Part shown: in pieces, positions 18,780 to 27,654 of the stretch
How positions within the stretch are numbered: position 1 is the stretch's first letter
How the letters are laid out: every line of letters begins with the position of its first letter
NCBI GenBank assembly: GCA_016789405.1
Contig: JAEUPQ010000023.1
Location: 1 to 64,000, forward strand
Source: Lysobacteraceae bacterium
GTDB taxonomy: Bacteria > Pseudomonadota > Gammaproteobacteria > Xanthomonadales > Xanthomonadaceae
DNA: 64,000 nucleotides
Reading direction: 5' to 3'
Notes under the pieces: generated by a model
What the model saw: only the letters and a program-made list of their open reading frames with translations
What the model was told of the DNA's origin: nothing
Databases searched by the model: none
Translations under genes and position numbers: made by a program

Positions 18780-20908
18780 CCCGACGCGCGGCGCAGCCCA
18801 AACCGACAGACCCGGCACCGAGCACGCTCGCGCTCGCGCTGTGCGTCGCCCTGCTGGGCACGGGCTGGGCGGCGTCCGCCGAAGCAGCGACGCCCGGCAC
18901 CGGCGCATCCTCGGGCACGCAGCGCGACACGCCCGGCAGCGGCAACGACGCGCGCAACGAGGACAGCAGCAGCTACGACCCGTTCCGCGCGTTCGATCCG
19001 CCTGCCGAATCGGCCGGCAAGCCGACGCCCGCGTATCGCGACCGCATCATCGCGCCCGAAAAACTCGCACCCCTTCCGCCCGACGAGGACGACGACGCCC
19101 TGTCCGGCCCGCCGCGCGCCTTCCATGTCGAAGCCATCGCGCATCGCACGCGCTTCGGCGGCGAGCGCAGCCTCGAACTCGGTCTCGGATTCGGCGGCTA
19201 CTGGGACACCCCGGATCTGGGTGCGATCAGTGCCGACGCGCTGATCTTCCACAGCGACCGCGATCGCGACGACGGCCAGCGGCTGCGCGGCACCGCGACG
19301 CTGTGGCAGCGCGGCCTGCAGATGCCCGGCGGCTGGGCGGTCGACAACGGCGTGGGCGTGCTCAACACGCCGATGCCCGATCTGCTGCGCGACCAGTACC
19401 GCTTCATCCTGCCCAGCCTGCCGATGCTCGGCGCCACTACCGACTGGCGGCAACGCGAGCGCGGCCTGCGCGTGCAGGCCGGCATCGGCCGGGGCGGCAC
19501 CTACGAAGGCTCGCGCCTGAACGGCTTCGAGATCGGCGACGGCTCGGTGTTCACCGCTGCCGCGCAATGGCGCTGGTCGCCACGGATGGACGGCGCGGTC
19601 GACGTGCTGCTCACCGACGGCCGCATCGTGCCCGACGACCAGGGCTTGCCCGAATTCCAGAACGGACGCACGCGCGCGCTGTTCACCGGCCACCGCTGGA
19701 ACGGCACGCGCGACAGCCTGCAGCTGAACCTGCTCGCCAGCGACGGCAATCGCGGCAGCGCCGCCGGCCTGTGGCTCGACGCACGCAGCGACCGCGGCGC
19801 CTTCATGCATCGCTACGGCCTGTTCCACCTGAAACCAGACCTGGCCTGGGGCGCGTGGCCGATCAACAACGACGTGCGCGGCGGCTACTACCGCATCGAC
19901 TACAACCGCGCGCGCTGGAGCATGAACGCCGCGCTGGACCGCATCGACTCGGTGTCCGGCGACGGCTTCGACGGCTGGTACGGCAACGCCTACGTGCGCT
20001 ATCAGGCCAGCCCGCGCCTGGGCTACGGCGGCGGCCTGACCGCACGCAAGAGCGGACGCGACGGCAGCGACGACAGTGCGCAGACGCTGCAATTGTTCGT
20101 CGATCGCCTCTCCGACTGGGGCCAGACCCGCCTGCAGTACGACCGCGCCCACGACAGCACCGGCGCTGACAGCTGGCAGTTCCTGCTCGACCACGCGCTG
20201 CGCATGCGCGAAGGCTCGCGGCTGTCGCTCTCGGCAGGTTTCGGCGAACTCGCACTCGATCAGACGCGTTCCAGCCGCACCGCCTCGCTGGCCGCGTACG
20301 GCGGCTTCGACCTCACCGATACCTTTTCCGTCGACGGCAGCGTGCGCTGGATGCGCAGCCGCGGCGGCGACGACAGCCGCGGCACCGACCTCAACCTCGG
20401 CTGGCGCTGGCGCATCGCCTCGCGCTGGTCGCTGCTGGGCAACATGATCGAAAGTCGCGGCTCGCGCCGCTCGCCCTTCGTGCTGGATCCAATCACCAAC
20501 CAGCCGGTGTTCGAAACATTGCCGCACGACCGCTCGATCTTCCTCAGCCTGCGCTACGACTACCGCGCCGGCCAGCCGCGCGGCGTGATCGGCGGTCCGC
20601 CCAACTCGGCCACCGGCGACATCGTCGGCACGATCTTCCTCGACGAAAACAACGACGGTGTGCGCAGCGCAAGCGAACAGCCCGCAGCGAACATCACCGT
20701 GCTCCTCGATGGGCGCTTCTCCGCGAGGACCGATGAACAAGGTCGATTCCGCTTCGACCGCGTCGCGGTCGGCGCGCATGACCTGCTGGTCATCCCGGAC
20801 AACCTGCCCCTGCCCTGGACCATCGAAGACGAGCGCGGCAACCCTCGCGTGCAGGTCGAGGTGCGAAAGGACGCGAGCGTCGACATCGGCGCGGTGCGAC
20901 AGCGATGA
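18776..20908 (+). CDS. Outer-membrane barrel protein with C-terminal SdrD-B-like domain (usher-like role proposed)
   Basis: 710 residues. Signal peptide near 15-38 (ALCVALLGTGWAASAEA), an acidic low-complexity linker (about 40-110), then a large domain with alternating aromatic/polar strands typical of an outer-membrane beta barrel (about 112-605). The last 100 residues form a SdrD-B/carboxypeptidase-regulatory-like module (GDIVGTIFLDENNDGVRSAS, with Ca-binding-like DENNDG). Ushers of chaperone/usher systems also end in a small beta domain, but the barrel here shows no plug or usher signature that could be recognised. Last gene of the operon. Confidence 0.7.
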   Translation: MTRRAAQPKPTDPAPSTLALALCVALLGTGWAASAEAATPGTGASSGTQRDTPGSGNDARNEDSSSYDPFRAFDPPAESAGKPTPAYRDRIIAPEKLAPLPPDEDDDALSGPPRAFHVEAIAHRTRFGGERSLELGLGFGGYWDTPDLGAISADALIFHSDRDRDDGQRLRGTATLWQRGLQMPGGWAVDNGVGVLNTPMPDLLRDQYRFILPSLPMLGATTDWRQRERGLRVQAGIGRGGTYEGSRLNGFEIGDGSVFTAAAQWRWSPRMDGAVDVLLTDGRIVPDDQGLPEFQNGRTRALFTGHRWNGTRDSLQLNLLASDGNRGSAAGLWLDARSDRGAFMHRYGLFHLKPDLAWGAWPINNDVRGGYYRIDYNRARWSMNAALDRIDSVSGDGFDGWYGNAYVRYQASPRLGYGGGLTARKSGRDGSDDSAQTLQLFVDRLSDWGQTRLQYDRAHDSTGADSWQFLLDHALRMREGSRLSLSAGFGELALDQTRSSRTASLAAYGGFDLTDTFSVDGSVRWMRSRGGDDSRGTDLNLGWRWRIASRWSLLGNMIESRGSRRSPFVLDPITNQPVFETLPHDRSIFLSLRYDYRAGQPRGVIGGPPNSATGDIVGTIFLDENNDGVRSASEQPAANITVLLDGRFSARTDEQGRFRFDRVAVGAHDLLVIPDNLPLPWTIEDERGNPRVQVEVRKDASVDIGAVRQR

Positions 20909-20950
20909 ATCCGCGTATCGTCGAGTGCTGATGCGCTGAGATCCGGTCCG

Positions 20951-22135
20951 TCAGGGCATTGCGTAATCGGGGAGCCTCATCGGATCGCGGAAGTAGCGGC
21001 CCATGAGAAGCCGGGGAAACACCGGCAATCGCATCAGCAACGTCGCCATGTCACGCGCCCGGATGCCCAGTTCCGTCTTCGGCACGAACGAGGGCACGAG
21101 CCCCTCCGCATATCGTTGCTTGCGCAAGGTGTAGGGCTTGAGGCGATCCTGATAGCGCTGCAGCGCTGCATCGAGATCGCCCGGATGATCGTGTATCTCG
21201 CCCGCGAGGACGTACGCCTGCGCAAGGGCGAAACCGGCGCCTTCGCCTGCAATGAGCGAGGGACAGGCGGCGGAATCGCCGACCAGCGCCACCCTGCCCT
21301 TTGTCCACGCATCCATGCGGATCTGGCTGATGCTGTCGAAGTAGACGTCGTCGGCATTCGCCAGCGCCTCCAGCATGGCAGGACACTCCCATCCCATGTT
21401 CGAGAAGGCACCCGCCAGCGCCGCCTTGCAATCGGTTCCGCCTCGCGGCATGTCGGACAGGTATTCGTCGCGGACCAGCATGAAGATCAGCGTCCGGTCA
21501 TTGCGCACCGGGAACCGGGCGATGTACCTGCCCGGCGCCGTATGCGCCACATAGAGCCGCTCATCGCGTGGACGATAGCCGGCGATCTCGAACGAGGCGA
21601 CATGGCAGCCCATCGCATGCTCGAACCGGCTGTCCGCGCCGAAGGTGGCGCGCCGGACCTGCGAATGCAGTCCGTCGGCACCGATGACCAGATCGACCTC
21701 ACGCGCTGCTGCGCGTTCGAAGCCGACAACAGCGCGCATCCCATCGTCATCGATCGTGGCGATGCTGTCGTCGAAGATCGTCTCGACGCGGTCGCCCAGC
21801 GCACCATGGATCGCGGCGGCGATGTCGGAACGCGCCAGGCTGGCGATCCGCCCGTTCGCCAGCGTCTGCAGTGCCCTGGAAGGATAGCCACCACGCGTTC
21901 GACCATCCCTGTCGACCATGCGCAATTCGTCGGTTTCGTACTGCTGCGCCAGCAGTTGCGGGAGCAGTCCCATGCGCTCGACGGCATCGTAGCCCACGCC
22001 CCACAGGTTCAGGATGTAGCCACCCGTGCGCAACGCAGGCGCGCGTTCGACGAGCAGGACCTCATGTCCCAGTCTTCCAAGCCAATAGGCCAGCGCCGTA
22101 CCCGCGATGCCGGCCCCGTTGATTGCGATTTTCAT
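20951..22135 (-). CDS. FAD-dependent monooxygenase (PHBH/TetX-like family)
   Basis: 394 residues. FAD-binding GxGxxG at the N-terminus (MKIAINGAGIAGTALAYWLG), the middle DG motif (DLVIGADGLHSQVRRATFG) and the second FAD motif (GRVALVGDSAACPSLIAGEG). These are the three marks of group A flavin monooxygenases; the substrate is unknown. The start at 22135 is chosen for the dinucleotide-binding fold beginning directly there, with AGGA upstream; two in-frame ATGs lie slightly upstream. Confidence 0.88.
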   Translation of the reverse strand: MKIAINGAGIAGTALAYWLGRLGHEVLLVERAPALRTGGYILNLWGVGYDAVERMGLLPQLLAQQYETDELRMVDRDGRTRGGYPSRALQTLANGRIASLARSDIAAAIHGALGDRVETIFDDSIATIDDDGMRAVVGFERAAAREVDLVIGADGLHSQVRRATFGADSRFEHAMGCHVASFEIAGYRPRDERLYVAHTAPGRYIARFPVRNDRTLIFMLVRDEYLSDMPRGGTDCKAALAGAFSNMGWECPAMLEALANADDVYFDSISQIRMDAWTKGRVALVGDSAACPSLIAGEGAGFALAQAYVLAGEIHDHPGDLDAALQRYQDRLKPYTLRKQRYAEGLVPSFVPKTELGIRARDMATLLMRLPVFPRLLMGRYFRDPMRLPDYAMP

Positions 22136-22169
22136 TGTTCCTGTTCCCGGCATTGTCATTTTCGGACCT

Positions 22170-22682
22170 TCACGAAGCATTGATCGCCTGACTGATGTCG
22201 TCGGTCATCGGGTCAGCGCAAGGCACAGAATCGTCCGTCGAGGCACACACCTCGATGGCGGCACCCGGGGAGCCCGAGCGCGACACGGGCACGATCTGGA
22301 ATCGCAAGCGAACGTGTCCGTCGTCGTCTGGCGTGATGGCATGCCACCCCCACGACAGGGAAACGGAATCCGCGTCCATGGCCTGCGGGGCCAAAGGGCC
22401 TGGCGGAAACACATCTTCGGCACGCACGCCCGATAACGGGCGCACCTCATATCCCTGGCGCATCAGCAACGCCCTGCTCTTGCCGGCAAGCTGGACGACC
22501 ATGATCCCGGCATCGCATCCCTCGACCCATGGCTCGACACTCGATGCGCGAACCGTCACCGCACTCGGCGCAACGGTGGACATGCGCCTGGAAACACGGA
22601 ATTCCCCGGACAGGATGAGCGAACACGCGGCTGCATCCGCGGCGCACGCCAACAGCGCAAAGAGAAGGGCGATTCGCTTCAT
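22170..22682 (-). CDS. Exported protein of unknown function
   Basis: 170 residues with a signal peptide (MKRIALLFALLACAADAAAC). A Cys follows, but the context is not a clear lipobox. The mature part contains SLILSGEFRVSRRMSTVAPS and four further Cys, and looks beta-rich. AAAGGATC precedes the ATG. It lies just upstream of the monooxygenase on the same strand (34 bp gap), but no functional link is evident. Confidence 0.7.
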   Translation of the reverse strand: MKRIALLFALLACAADAAACSLILSGEFRVSRRMSTVAPSAVTVRASSVEPWVEGCDAGIMVVQLAGKSRALLMRQGYEVRPLSGVRAEDVFPPGPLAPQAMDADSVSLSWGWHAITPDDDGHVRLRFQIVPVSRSGSPGAAIEVCASTDDSVPCADPMTDDISQAINAS

Positions 22683-22703
22683 GATCCTTTGCGCCTCAAT
22701 GGG

Positions 22704-22904
22704 TCAACCATTTTCAGCCTCTTTCAACTGCGCGACAACTTCCTCCGCATCCACCTCAGCACCGATTCCCTCAGCAATACCGCCGCGCCCAACGACGCGA
22801 CCGGTACATCCGTATCGTTCATCGATGAGCGCGGGCTCAACGAGGACTTCTGATCCAGAGTCAAGACCCGGAACGACCGAATAGCGAATCCTTACGGCAG
22901 CCAT
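22704..22904 (-). CDS. Small protein of unknown function
   Basis: 66 residues: a beta-like first half (MAAVRIRYSVVPGLDSGSEV) and an acidic helical end (GIGAEVDAEEVVAQLKEAEN). Ends 21 bp before the exported-protein gene, so the two may be co-transcribed. No strong ribosome binding site is seen. Divergent from the gene at 22952. Coding is plausible but not certain. Confidence 0.45.
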   Translation of the reverse strand: MAAVRIRYSVVPGLDSGSEVLVEPALIDERYGCTGRVVGRGGIAEGIGAEVDAEEVVAQLKEAENG

Positions 22905-22951
22905 GGTACAAGCAGTGCAAGGAACCCTCTGGTTCCTTCACAGGAAACAAC

Positions 22952-23231
22952 CGTGCGCATTGTCTCGGGCGAGCTCGCTTCCGCCCTGCAACCCGGCGAC
23001 CTGGCCATTTCGCTACTGGGCCATGATCGACCCTACACCCTCGACCTGGCATATCGCGGCATCGGCTCGCAGATGGGCCAGTCCATCACGATGACCTTGA
23101 TCAATCTTCCCGGCATGAACCCGGGACTGCACCCGTTGCTCGGATTCGACGTGGAGAGGGTGGTCCTCATTTCACTGCGGATCTTCGACAACCCGCCTGC
23201 GCAGATCGCGATTCATCCGCTGCCGGCGTGA
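22952..23231 (+). CDS. Small protein of unknown function
   Basis: About 92 residues, GTG start behind AGGAAAC. Sequence RIVSGELASALQPGDLAISL with a central amphipathic part and no signal peptide or membrane segment. The only gene on the plus strand in this accessory stretch. No family recognised. It is convergent with the gene that ends at 23247. Confidence 0.5.
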
Positions 23232-23246
23232 GCCCGCACCAGAGCG

Positions 23247-23720
23247 CTACAGCTTTGCAGCAACGCCAACCAAGCGCAGAAGCCCATCGCCTACCGCATC
23301 CGGAGCAAGTGACGGATTGAATTGCCATGCCAGCTCGATCCCGTCCTGCGACGGATGCGACATCGAAGCCCGCACGATCGTATTGGAAGCATTGAGTGAT
23401 GCACACGACATGGACACGTAGCGGGTCTCGAACGCCCTGATCGACGGGCATCCGGACGCCTTGAAAGCAGGCCAATCGGATCGCTTCGAAAAGGACACAT
23501 CGCGGGAAACGACGGAAAACGACGCGAATGCCTCCGCGAACGCTTCGCCCAATTGCATGGGCGCCGGATCACCGGCGATGACCAGCGGCGTCTCCTGCTC
23601 GAAGCAGATACCCGAAGCATTGCGATGCATGGGCACGACGATCGTCGAGGCTTCGCCGAAGTAGATCCGGACCATGCGCGCGACGTCCCTGCTCTTGCCA
23701 GTCAGCAGTGATCCCAGCAT
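23247..23720 (-). CDS. Protein of unknown function, immunity-like size and context
   Basis: 157 residues, soluble, no signal peptide. Starts MLGSLLTGKSRDVARMVRIY behind a good GAGGTGAGGA site. Contains EASTIVVPMHRNASGICFEQ and a C-terminal AWQFNPSLAPDAVGDGLLRL. No domain is recognised. Its size, cytosolic nature and position among other short orphan genes fit an immunity or defence-linked gene, which is only a guess. Confidence 0.65.
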   Translation of the reverse strand: MLGSLLTGKSRDVARMVRIYFGEASTIVVPMHRNASGICFEQETPLVIAGDPAPMQLGEAFAEAFASFSVVSRDVSFSKRSDWPAFKASGCPSIRAFETRYVSMSCASLNASNTIVRASMSHPSQDGIELAWQFNPSLAPDAVGDGLLRLVGVAAKL

Positions 23721-23812
23721 TCCTCACCTCGACAGACCTTCCAGTCCAAGTAGACTCGCTGCACACCCTGCACCATGAAAGCATGGCACGGTCTCTGCAG
23801 AGAGCACGGCCT

Positions 23813-24232
23813 TCAGTTCGCAACTTTGCCCTTGGCGGACAACCCGGACAGATGGGTTTCCCTGGCCTCGGCTCGCCGCGCTCGCTCACGCCTGCGGCAG
23901 GGTCGGCACATCACCGCGACGGTCCAGACATCACCTTTTGCGGACTCGTACCACCACTTTTGCTGCGCTTCGGTCCACACCTGCGCGATGCCGCAAGCTT
24001 TGCAATTGAATGGCATGTCCATGTAGTAGCCACGTGCCACGAACTCCGGGGTTCCGTAACTCCTGTTCGGACCGAGATTCGCCACATTGACCAAGATGTG
24101 TCGGTTCGCGACATCGCGCAGTTCCTTCCTGCGGTCGCGCTCCTGTTCTCGCGCTGCTTTCGCCTCCCTTGCGCCGCGCTTCAATCGACGTTGTCCGAGA
24201 ACGGGAGGGCGAGCATGTTTCCTGTCTTTCAC
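23813..24232 (-). CDS. Zinc-ribbon protein (zf-trcl-like)
   Basis: 139 residues. A basic N-terminal helix (RGAREAKAAREQERDRRKEL), then YGTPEFVARGYYMDMPFNCK, CKACG, a Trp-rich stretch (AQQKWWYESAKGD) and CRPCRRRERARR, the four Cys of a zinc ribbon. This matches the small zinc-ribbon proteins found in many proteobacteria; the biological role is unknown. The GTG start overlaps the stop of the preceding gene (GTGA), so the two are translationally coupled. Confidence 0.75.
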   Translation of the reverse strand: MKDRKHARPPVLGQRRLKRGAREAKAAREQERDRRKELRDVANRHILVNVANLGPNRSYGTPEFVARGYYMDMPFNCKACGIAQVWTEAQQKWWYESAKGDVWTVAVMCRPCRRRERARRAEARETHLSGLSAKGKVAN

Positions 24233-24561
24233 GGGTCCGGCGCTCCGTCAGGCATGGGATATCGGGCACCCCGCTCCAGGCCGCAATGAACGCAACGGCG
24301 CCCCAGCGACACCCAGCCGAACCACTTCGTATGGAACCATTCGCCGCAGCCGGGACAGGCGAACGAGAGCAGCCTGTACCACGCCAGCAGCAGCATCAAC
24401 ATCCAGGCGATGGCGAGGGCTACACCGGGAATGTCCGGCGAAACGAAGCGTTCGAGCAGCATCACCAACCCGCCCACGACCGGAATGTAGGCGATGAGAA
24501 AGAACAGCATCCAGCGTTCGCGCCTGCGGAGGTCATTCCACTGATCAGCGTAGTTGGCCAT
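24229..24561 (-). CDS. Small membrane protein with a zinc-ribbon-like tail
   Basis: 110 residues. Starts MANYADQWNDLRRRERWMLF; two membrane segments (about 18-38 and 50-70); then CPGCGEWFHTKWFG and CVHCG, two CxxC pairs that could bind zinc on one membrane face. Overlaps the zinc-ribbon gene by 4 bp, so both likely act together. The start at 24561 was chosen because upstream sequence has no coding character. Confidence 0.7.
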   Translation of the reverse strand: MANYADQWNDLRRRERWMLFFLIAYIPVVGGLVMLLERFVSPDIPGVALAIAWMLMLLLAWYRLLSFACPGCGEWFHTKWFGWVSLGRRCVHCGLERGARYPMPDGAPDP

Positions 24562-24683
24562 GACGGACAGCGATCTTTCCGGACGGAGAAGAGAGTATGC
24601 CTCATGGCCCGGCAGCCGATGCGGTTCTCCGATCAAAGCGCTTCGCCCATGCGTTCCGGCACGTACATCAACGAACAAGCGGG

Positions 24684-25085
24684 TCAGAGCAGCGTCGGGC
24701 TTTTCCGGCAGCCATCCAGCAACCGCTGGACAATGTCGACGGCTTCGCGCAGGCACTGCCTGTCGTATGCCATCTCATCCTTGTGCATGTCGAAAGGCGT
24801 GCAGAGCTTCTCCGTACGCGCATCCAGATGGACGACCAATGTCGGCCGGCCGAATCGGCTCTCCATGTATTCGATGCCGCGGATCTCGTCGAACCCCACG
24901 CATCGCCATCGACCGAGGAAAGGCACGAAAGGCATCAGGGAACAGAGGTAGAGCGCCTTCTCGGTGATGGCGATACCCTTCAGATCCATTCGGTGGAAGG
25001 TCCTGTTGTAGTAGGTCCACACAAGGCTCTCGCCGGCTGGCAGAAGCAGTCTGTCGAATGGTGCAATAGCAACGCGATCATTCAT
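24684..25085 (-). CDS. PH-like domain protein of unknown function
   Basis: 133 residues from ATG 25085. Contains ESLVWTYYNRTFHRMDLKGI, AITEKALYLCSLMPFVPFLG and GFDEIRGIEYMESRFGRPTL, a strand order like bacterial PH (pleckstrin-like) domains, then a C-terminal helix. No signal peptide. In-frame starts upstream at 25112 (ATG) and 25142 (GTG) are possible; the ribosome binding site does not decide. About 170 bp without a clear gene lie between this start and 25257. Confidence 0.6.
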   Translation of the reverse strand: MNDRVAIAPFDRLLLPAGESLVWTYYNRTFHRMDLKGIAITEKALYLCSLMPFVPFLGRWRCVGFDEIRGIEYMESRFGRPTLVVHLDARTEKLCTPFDMHKDEMAYDRQCLREAVDIVQRLLDGCRKSPTLL

Positions 25086-25256
25086 GCGCAAGCTGTCTCG
25101 CTGTCCAGGCATTCCGTTCGGGAGAGCATTGAATATACGCACTTTCCCGGACGCTTCAATCGGAGAGACAGCCTGATTTCTCCATGCCCCATCTCCACGC
25201 GGACGACGAGATCATCGCGGAGCAGGACACCCGCAGGAAGGTGCACGACGCTTCGC

Positions 25257-25748
25257 TTATGCACCCTGCTTGTCCGCCTCACTACCTTCGTCACGTCGAC
25301 CAACGACAACAGCTTGCTGGGCCTGCTCGCATCGGCAGAGCCACTCAGGGCGAATCTCATTCAGATCTGCGAAGGACACATCTCGAAACTCGACAAGCCG
25401 AAGAAGATCGACGAGATCAGCCGGAAGATCCCGGCAATTGATTGAAACGCTTGGCGTGGCGGCACGCAGATATGGCCCACTCCAATGCTGCCAGTCAAAC
25501 GAATGACATCCACGTGCAGCCATTGCAAGCCAATCCGAAATATCTCCTGACAGATGGCCGACAGCGCTGCCTATCGTGGGCAAACCTTGCATCGCATCCA
25601 ATGCAAGCTCACAGGCGGGCAGATTCTGCAGCAATTGCATGGGAACCGGCCCAAAGCCAGCAGATGAAAAGTGGCCAATACAACCATCCGCGTCAACTGC
25701 AAACCAGTCGAACTCCCCACCTTCAACCTGATCATATTCCGGAGTCAT
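25257..25748 (-). CDS. Protein of unknown function, immunity-like
   Basis: 163 residues. Starts MTPEYDQVEGGEFDWFAVDA, then DGCIGHFSSAGFGPVPMQLL, a pattern common in small orphan proteins near toxin and secretion loci. The rest is soluble (DISDWLAMAARGCHSFDWQH). A TTG start four codons upstream is possible. No catalytic motif is seen. Immunity function is inferred only from family resemblance and context. Confidence 0.62.
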   Translation of the reverse strand: MTPEYDQVEGGEFDWFAVDADGCIGHFSSAGFGPVPMQLLQNLPACELALDAMQGLPTIGSAVGHLSGDISDWLAMAARGCHSFDWQHWSGPYLRAATPSVSINCRDLPADLVDLLRLVEFRDVSFADLNEIRPEWLCRCEQAQQAVVVGRRDEGSEADKQGA

Positions 25749-25851
25749 GAAGATATCCAACCAATCATCGACGCATCACGGCACAAGGACAATCTGAAGG
25801 AGGCGCATGAAGTCCAGCTCACATACTCAAGCAATGCCCTTTACAGTCTTG

Positions 25852-26280
25852 TCATTCCTGCCCGCGCGCGCCTACCTCTTCGATTCGCGCAGTTGCCATC
25901 GACGAGACGCGCTTCGACTTGTCCACGGCAAGCAGCTGCGACAGCGCGGCAAACGTGCTTGTAGGCACCTGGTCCAGGAAACAGGCGACGCGGAACCGAA
26001 CCTCTGCCTTGGGATCAGTCGCAAGTTCATCCCATAGGGAGACGAGAGATGGATAGTGTGCAGAGGTCTTGCGCAACCAACTCCCCGCCCGCTCCCATAC
26101 ACCGGAGCCTCCCTGTGCAAACGCGATCCTGATCGTATCGGACACCTTCTCGACAGACGCCGTGCCTTCGAGGAGATCGTGAACGCTGTCGATCACGTCG
26201 GAAATCAGCGCTGCTTGCTGTGGATTGCGAATGTACGCGACCGCACACTTCTTTTCGTGCTCTCGACCGAAAGTGAACAT
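25852..26280 (-). CDS. Helical-repeat (HEAT-like) protein of unknown function
   Basis: 142 residues, nearly all alpha-helical: MFTFGREHEKKCAVAYIRNP, then VSDTIRIAFAQGGSGVWERA and WDELATDPKAEVRFRVACFL, the last resembling HEAT repeats. No signal peptide. ATG 26280 is used; upstream sequence in frame has no coding character. The 259 bp from here to the insertion element (26281-26539) hold no recognisable gene. Confidence 0.55.
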   Translation of the reverse strand: MFTFGREHEKKCAVAYIRNPQQAALISDVIDSVHDLLEGTASVEKVSDTIRIAFAQGGSGVWERAGSWLRKTSAHYPSLVSLWDELATDPKAEVRFRVACFLDQVPTSTFAALSQLLAVDKSKRVSSMATARIEEVGARGQE

Positions 26281-26539
26281 CGATATCCCATGCAGGCCTG
26301 TCACATGAACCAAGCCGCGCCGCAATGCGGCGTCAGGCTGGATGCCGAATTGGACTCCTGACCACCGGAGACCACCGCACGGGATGCTACTACCGCCACG
26401 ATCGACCTTGCAAAGGCTGGTGTTGCGCGAGCGCTCGAGGATGCGTGGGGGCGCTGCACCCCGCGCATACTGCGGCCCCACAACGGCATTCCGTGGCACG
26501 GGATGAGCCGGGCACGGCAGCGATCCGCGCCCGGATGAC

Positions 26540-26584
26540 TGACCTCTTCCCCGCGTTAGGTCCGGACAGAACTGGAAAATCCGG
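26540..26584. repeat. IS terminal inverted repeat, right end
   Basis: 45 bp starting TGACCTCTTCCCCG and ending AAAATCCGG. It matches the other end at about three quarters of positions. Confidence 0.82.
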
Positions 26585-27370
26585 CCTTCGGTTGAGACGT
26601 GAATCGGGCCGTGAACTCTGCCGGCGGGACATCCCCAATCGACGAGTGCGTGCGGAAATGATTGTAATCCTCCCTCCAGTTTTCGATATTCCGGCGGGCG
26701 TCATCGAGCGACAGGAACCAGTGAGTGTTGAGGCACTCGTCCCTGAAACTGCCGTTGAACGATTCGATGAACGGGTTGTCGGTTGGCTTGCCGGGGCGGG
26801 AATAGTCCATCGTCACCCCGTGGTCGTAGGCCCAGCGATCCATCACCATCGAGATGAACTCGCTGCCGTTGTCGGCCTGGATCCGCTGCGGCAGGTGACG
26901 CTGATGACGTAGCCGTTCCATCACTGCGACCACATCTTCGCCCTTGAGTTGTTGGTCGACTTCGATAGCCAGGCTCTCCTTGGTGAAGTTTTCCACGACC
27001 GTCATGGCTCGGAAGCGTCGTCCATCGAACAAGGCATCGGCCACGAAATCCATGGTCCAGCACTGGTTGGGCGCAGTCAGCACTGGTCGATCCAGACGAT
27101 GGGCAGCAGCCTTGCGACGCCGGGGCCGCTTCCGCCGCAGGTTGAGCCCCGCCTGACAGTACAACCGGTACACACGCTTGTGGTCGGCCTTCCAGCCTTC
27201 CCGGCGCAGCAGCACGAAGATTCGACGAAAGCCGTAGCGAACCCGCGCGGCAGCGATCTCCTCGATTCGCCCAAGCAGGGAGCCATCATGCTTCTCCTCA
27301 GGCCGGTAATGCATCGATCGATCAGATGGACCACGAGCGTTTTGCGCTGCGCAGGCCTCAGAGCTTTTTT
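26556..27370 (-). pseudogene. IS3-family transposase OrfB (DDE integrase), internal deletion
   Basis: Catalytic half of the transposase (rve domain). The DDE residues are visible: Asp in [11 protein letters not shown], Asp in [10 protein letters not shown], Glu in [13 protein letters not shown]. The HTH-21-like segment [20 protein letters not shown] is present. After the slippery site the fused frame gives [19 protein letters not shown], but the next family segment (the RRACR-type stretch) is missing. The reading frame changes at GATCGATCGATG (27312-27324), where [13 protein letters not shown] resumes in another frame. A functional OrfAB fusion is therefore unlikely. Confidence 0.8.
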
Positions 27371-27624
27371 GACAGCACATCCTGCAGCATGACCTTGTCC
27401 AGGCTCAGGTCGGCGACCAACTGCTTGAGCTTGCGGTTCTCCTCCTCTAGCTGACGCAGCCGGCGGAGCTCGGCCACGCCAAGGCCCCCAAACTTCTTTC
27501 GCCAAGCGTAGAACGTGGCCGGACTGATGCCCATCTTGCGGCAAATCTCTTCGATCGTCGTGCCGCTCTCGGCTTGTTTGAGGGCGAACGCAATCTGTTC
27601 CTCGGCGAACTTCGACTTCTTCAT
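27358..27624 (-). CDS. IS3-family transposase OrfA
   Basis: 88 residues: HTH_Tnp_1 domain ([40 protein letters not shown]) followed by a leucine-zipper-like helix ([20 protein letters not shown]). Starts MKK behind an AGGAGG-containing stretch. It ends at the A6G slippery heptamer (27364-27370), which normally sends ribosomes by -1 into orfB. Confidence 0.9.
   Translation of the reverse strand: MKKSKFAEEQIAFALKQAESGTTIEEICRKMGISPATFYAWRKKFGGLGVAELRRLRQLEEENRKLKQLVADLSLDKVMLQDVLSKKL
27364..27370 (-). promoter_or_regulatory. Programmed -1 frameshift site of the IS (AAAAAAG)
   Basis: A6G heptamer just before the orfA stop (27358-27360). Slippage gives [11 protein letters not shown], the usual OrfA/OrfB junction of IS3 elements. 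Because of the downstream deletion the fusion would now end at a stop near 27077 in the wrong frame. Confidence 0.7.
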
Positions 27625-27654
27625 GGCGACGGGCCTCCTTTGGCCTGAGTGTCG

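Noticed and set aside
18704..20779. 691-codon open frame antisense to the barrel protein
   Set aside because: Repetitive shadow composition; the sense protein has a signal peptide and an operon context.
16182..20908. Spore-coat-U (Csu-type) fimbrial operon
   Set aside because: The subunits lack the Cys pattern and length of SCPU proteins, and no Csu-type usher is present.
25082..25360. 92-codon minus-strand frame between the PH-like and immunity-like genes
   Set aside because: It overlaps both neighbours by different frames, and no ribosome binding site or domain supports it; it could still be a real small gene.
26531..26550. TGACTGACC as a target duplication of the IS
   Set aside because: The matching bases on the other side (ATTC) do not agree, so no target duplication can be claimed.
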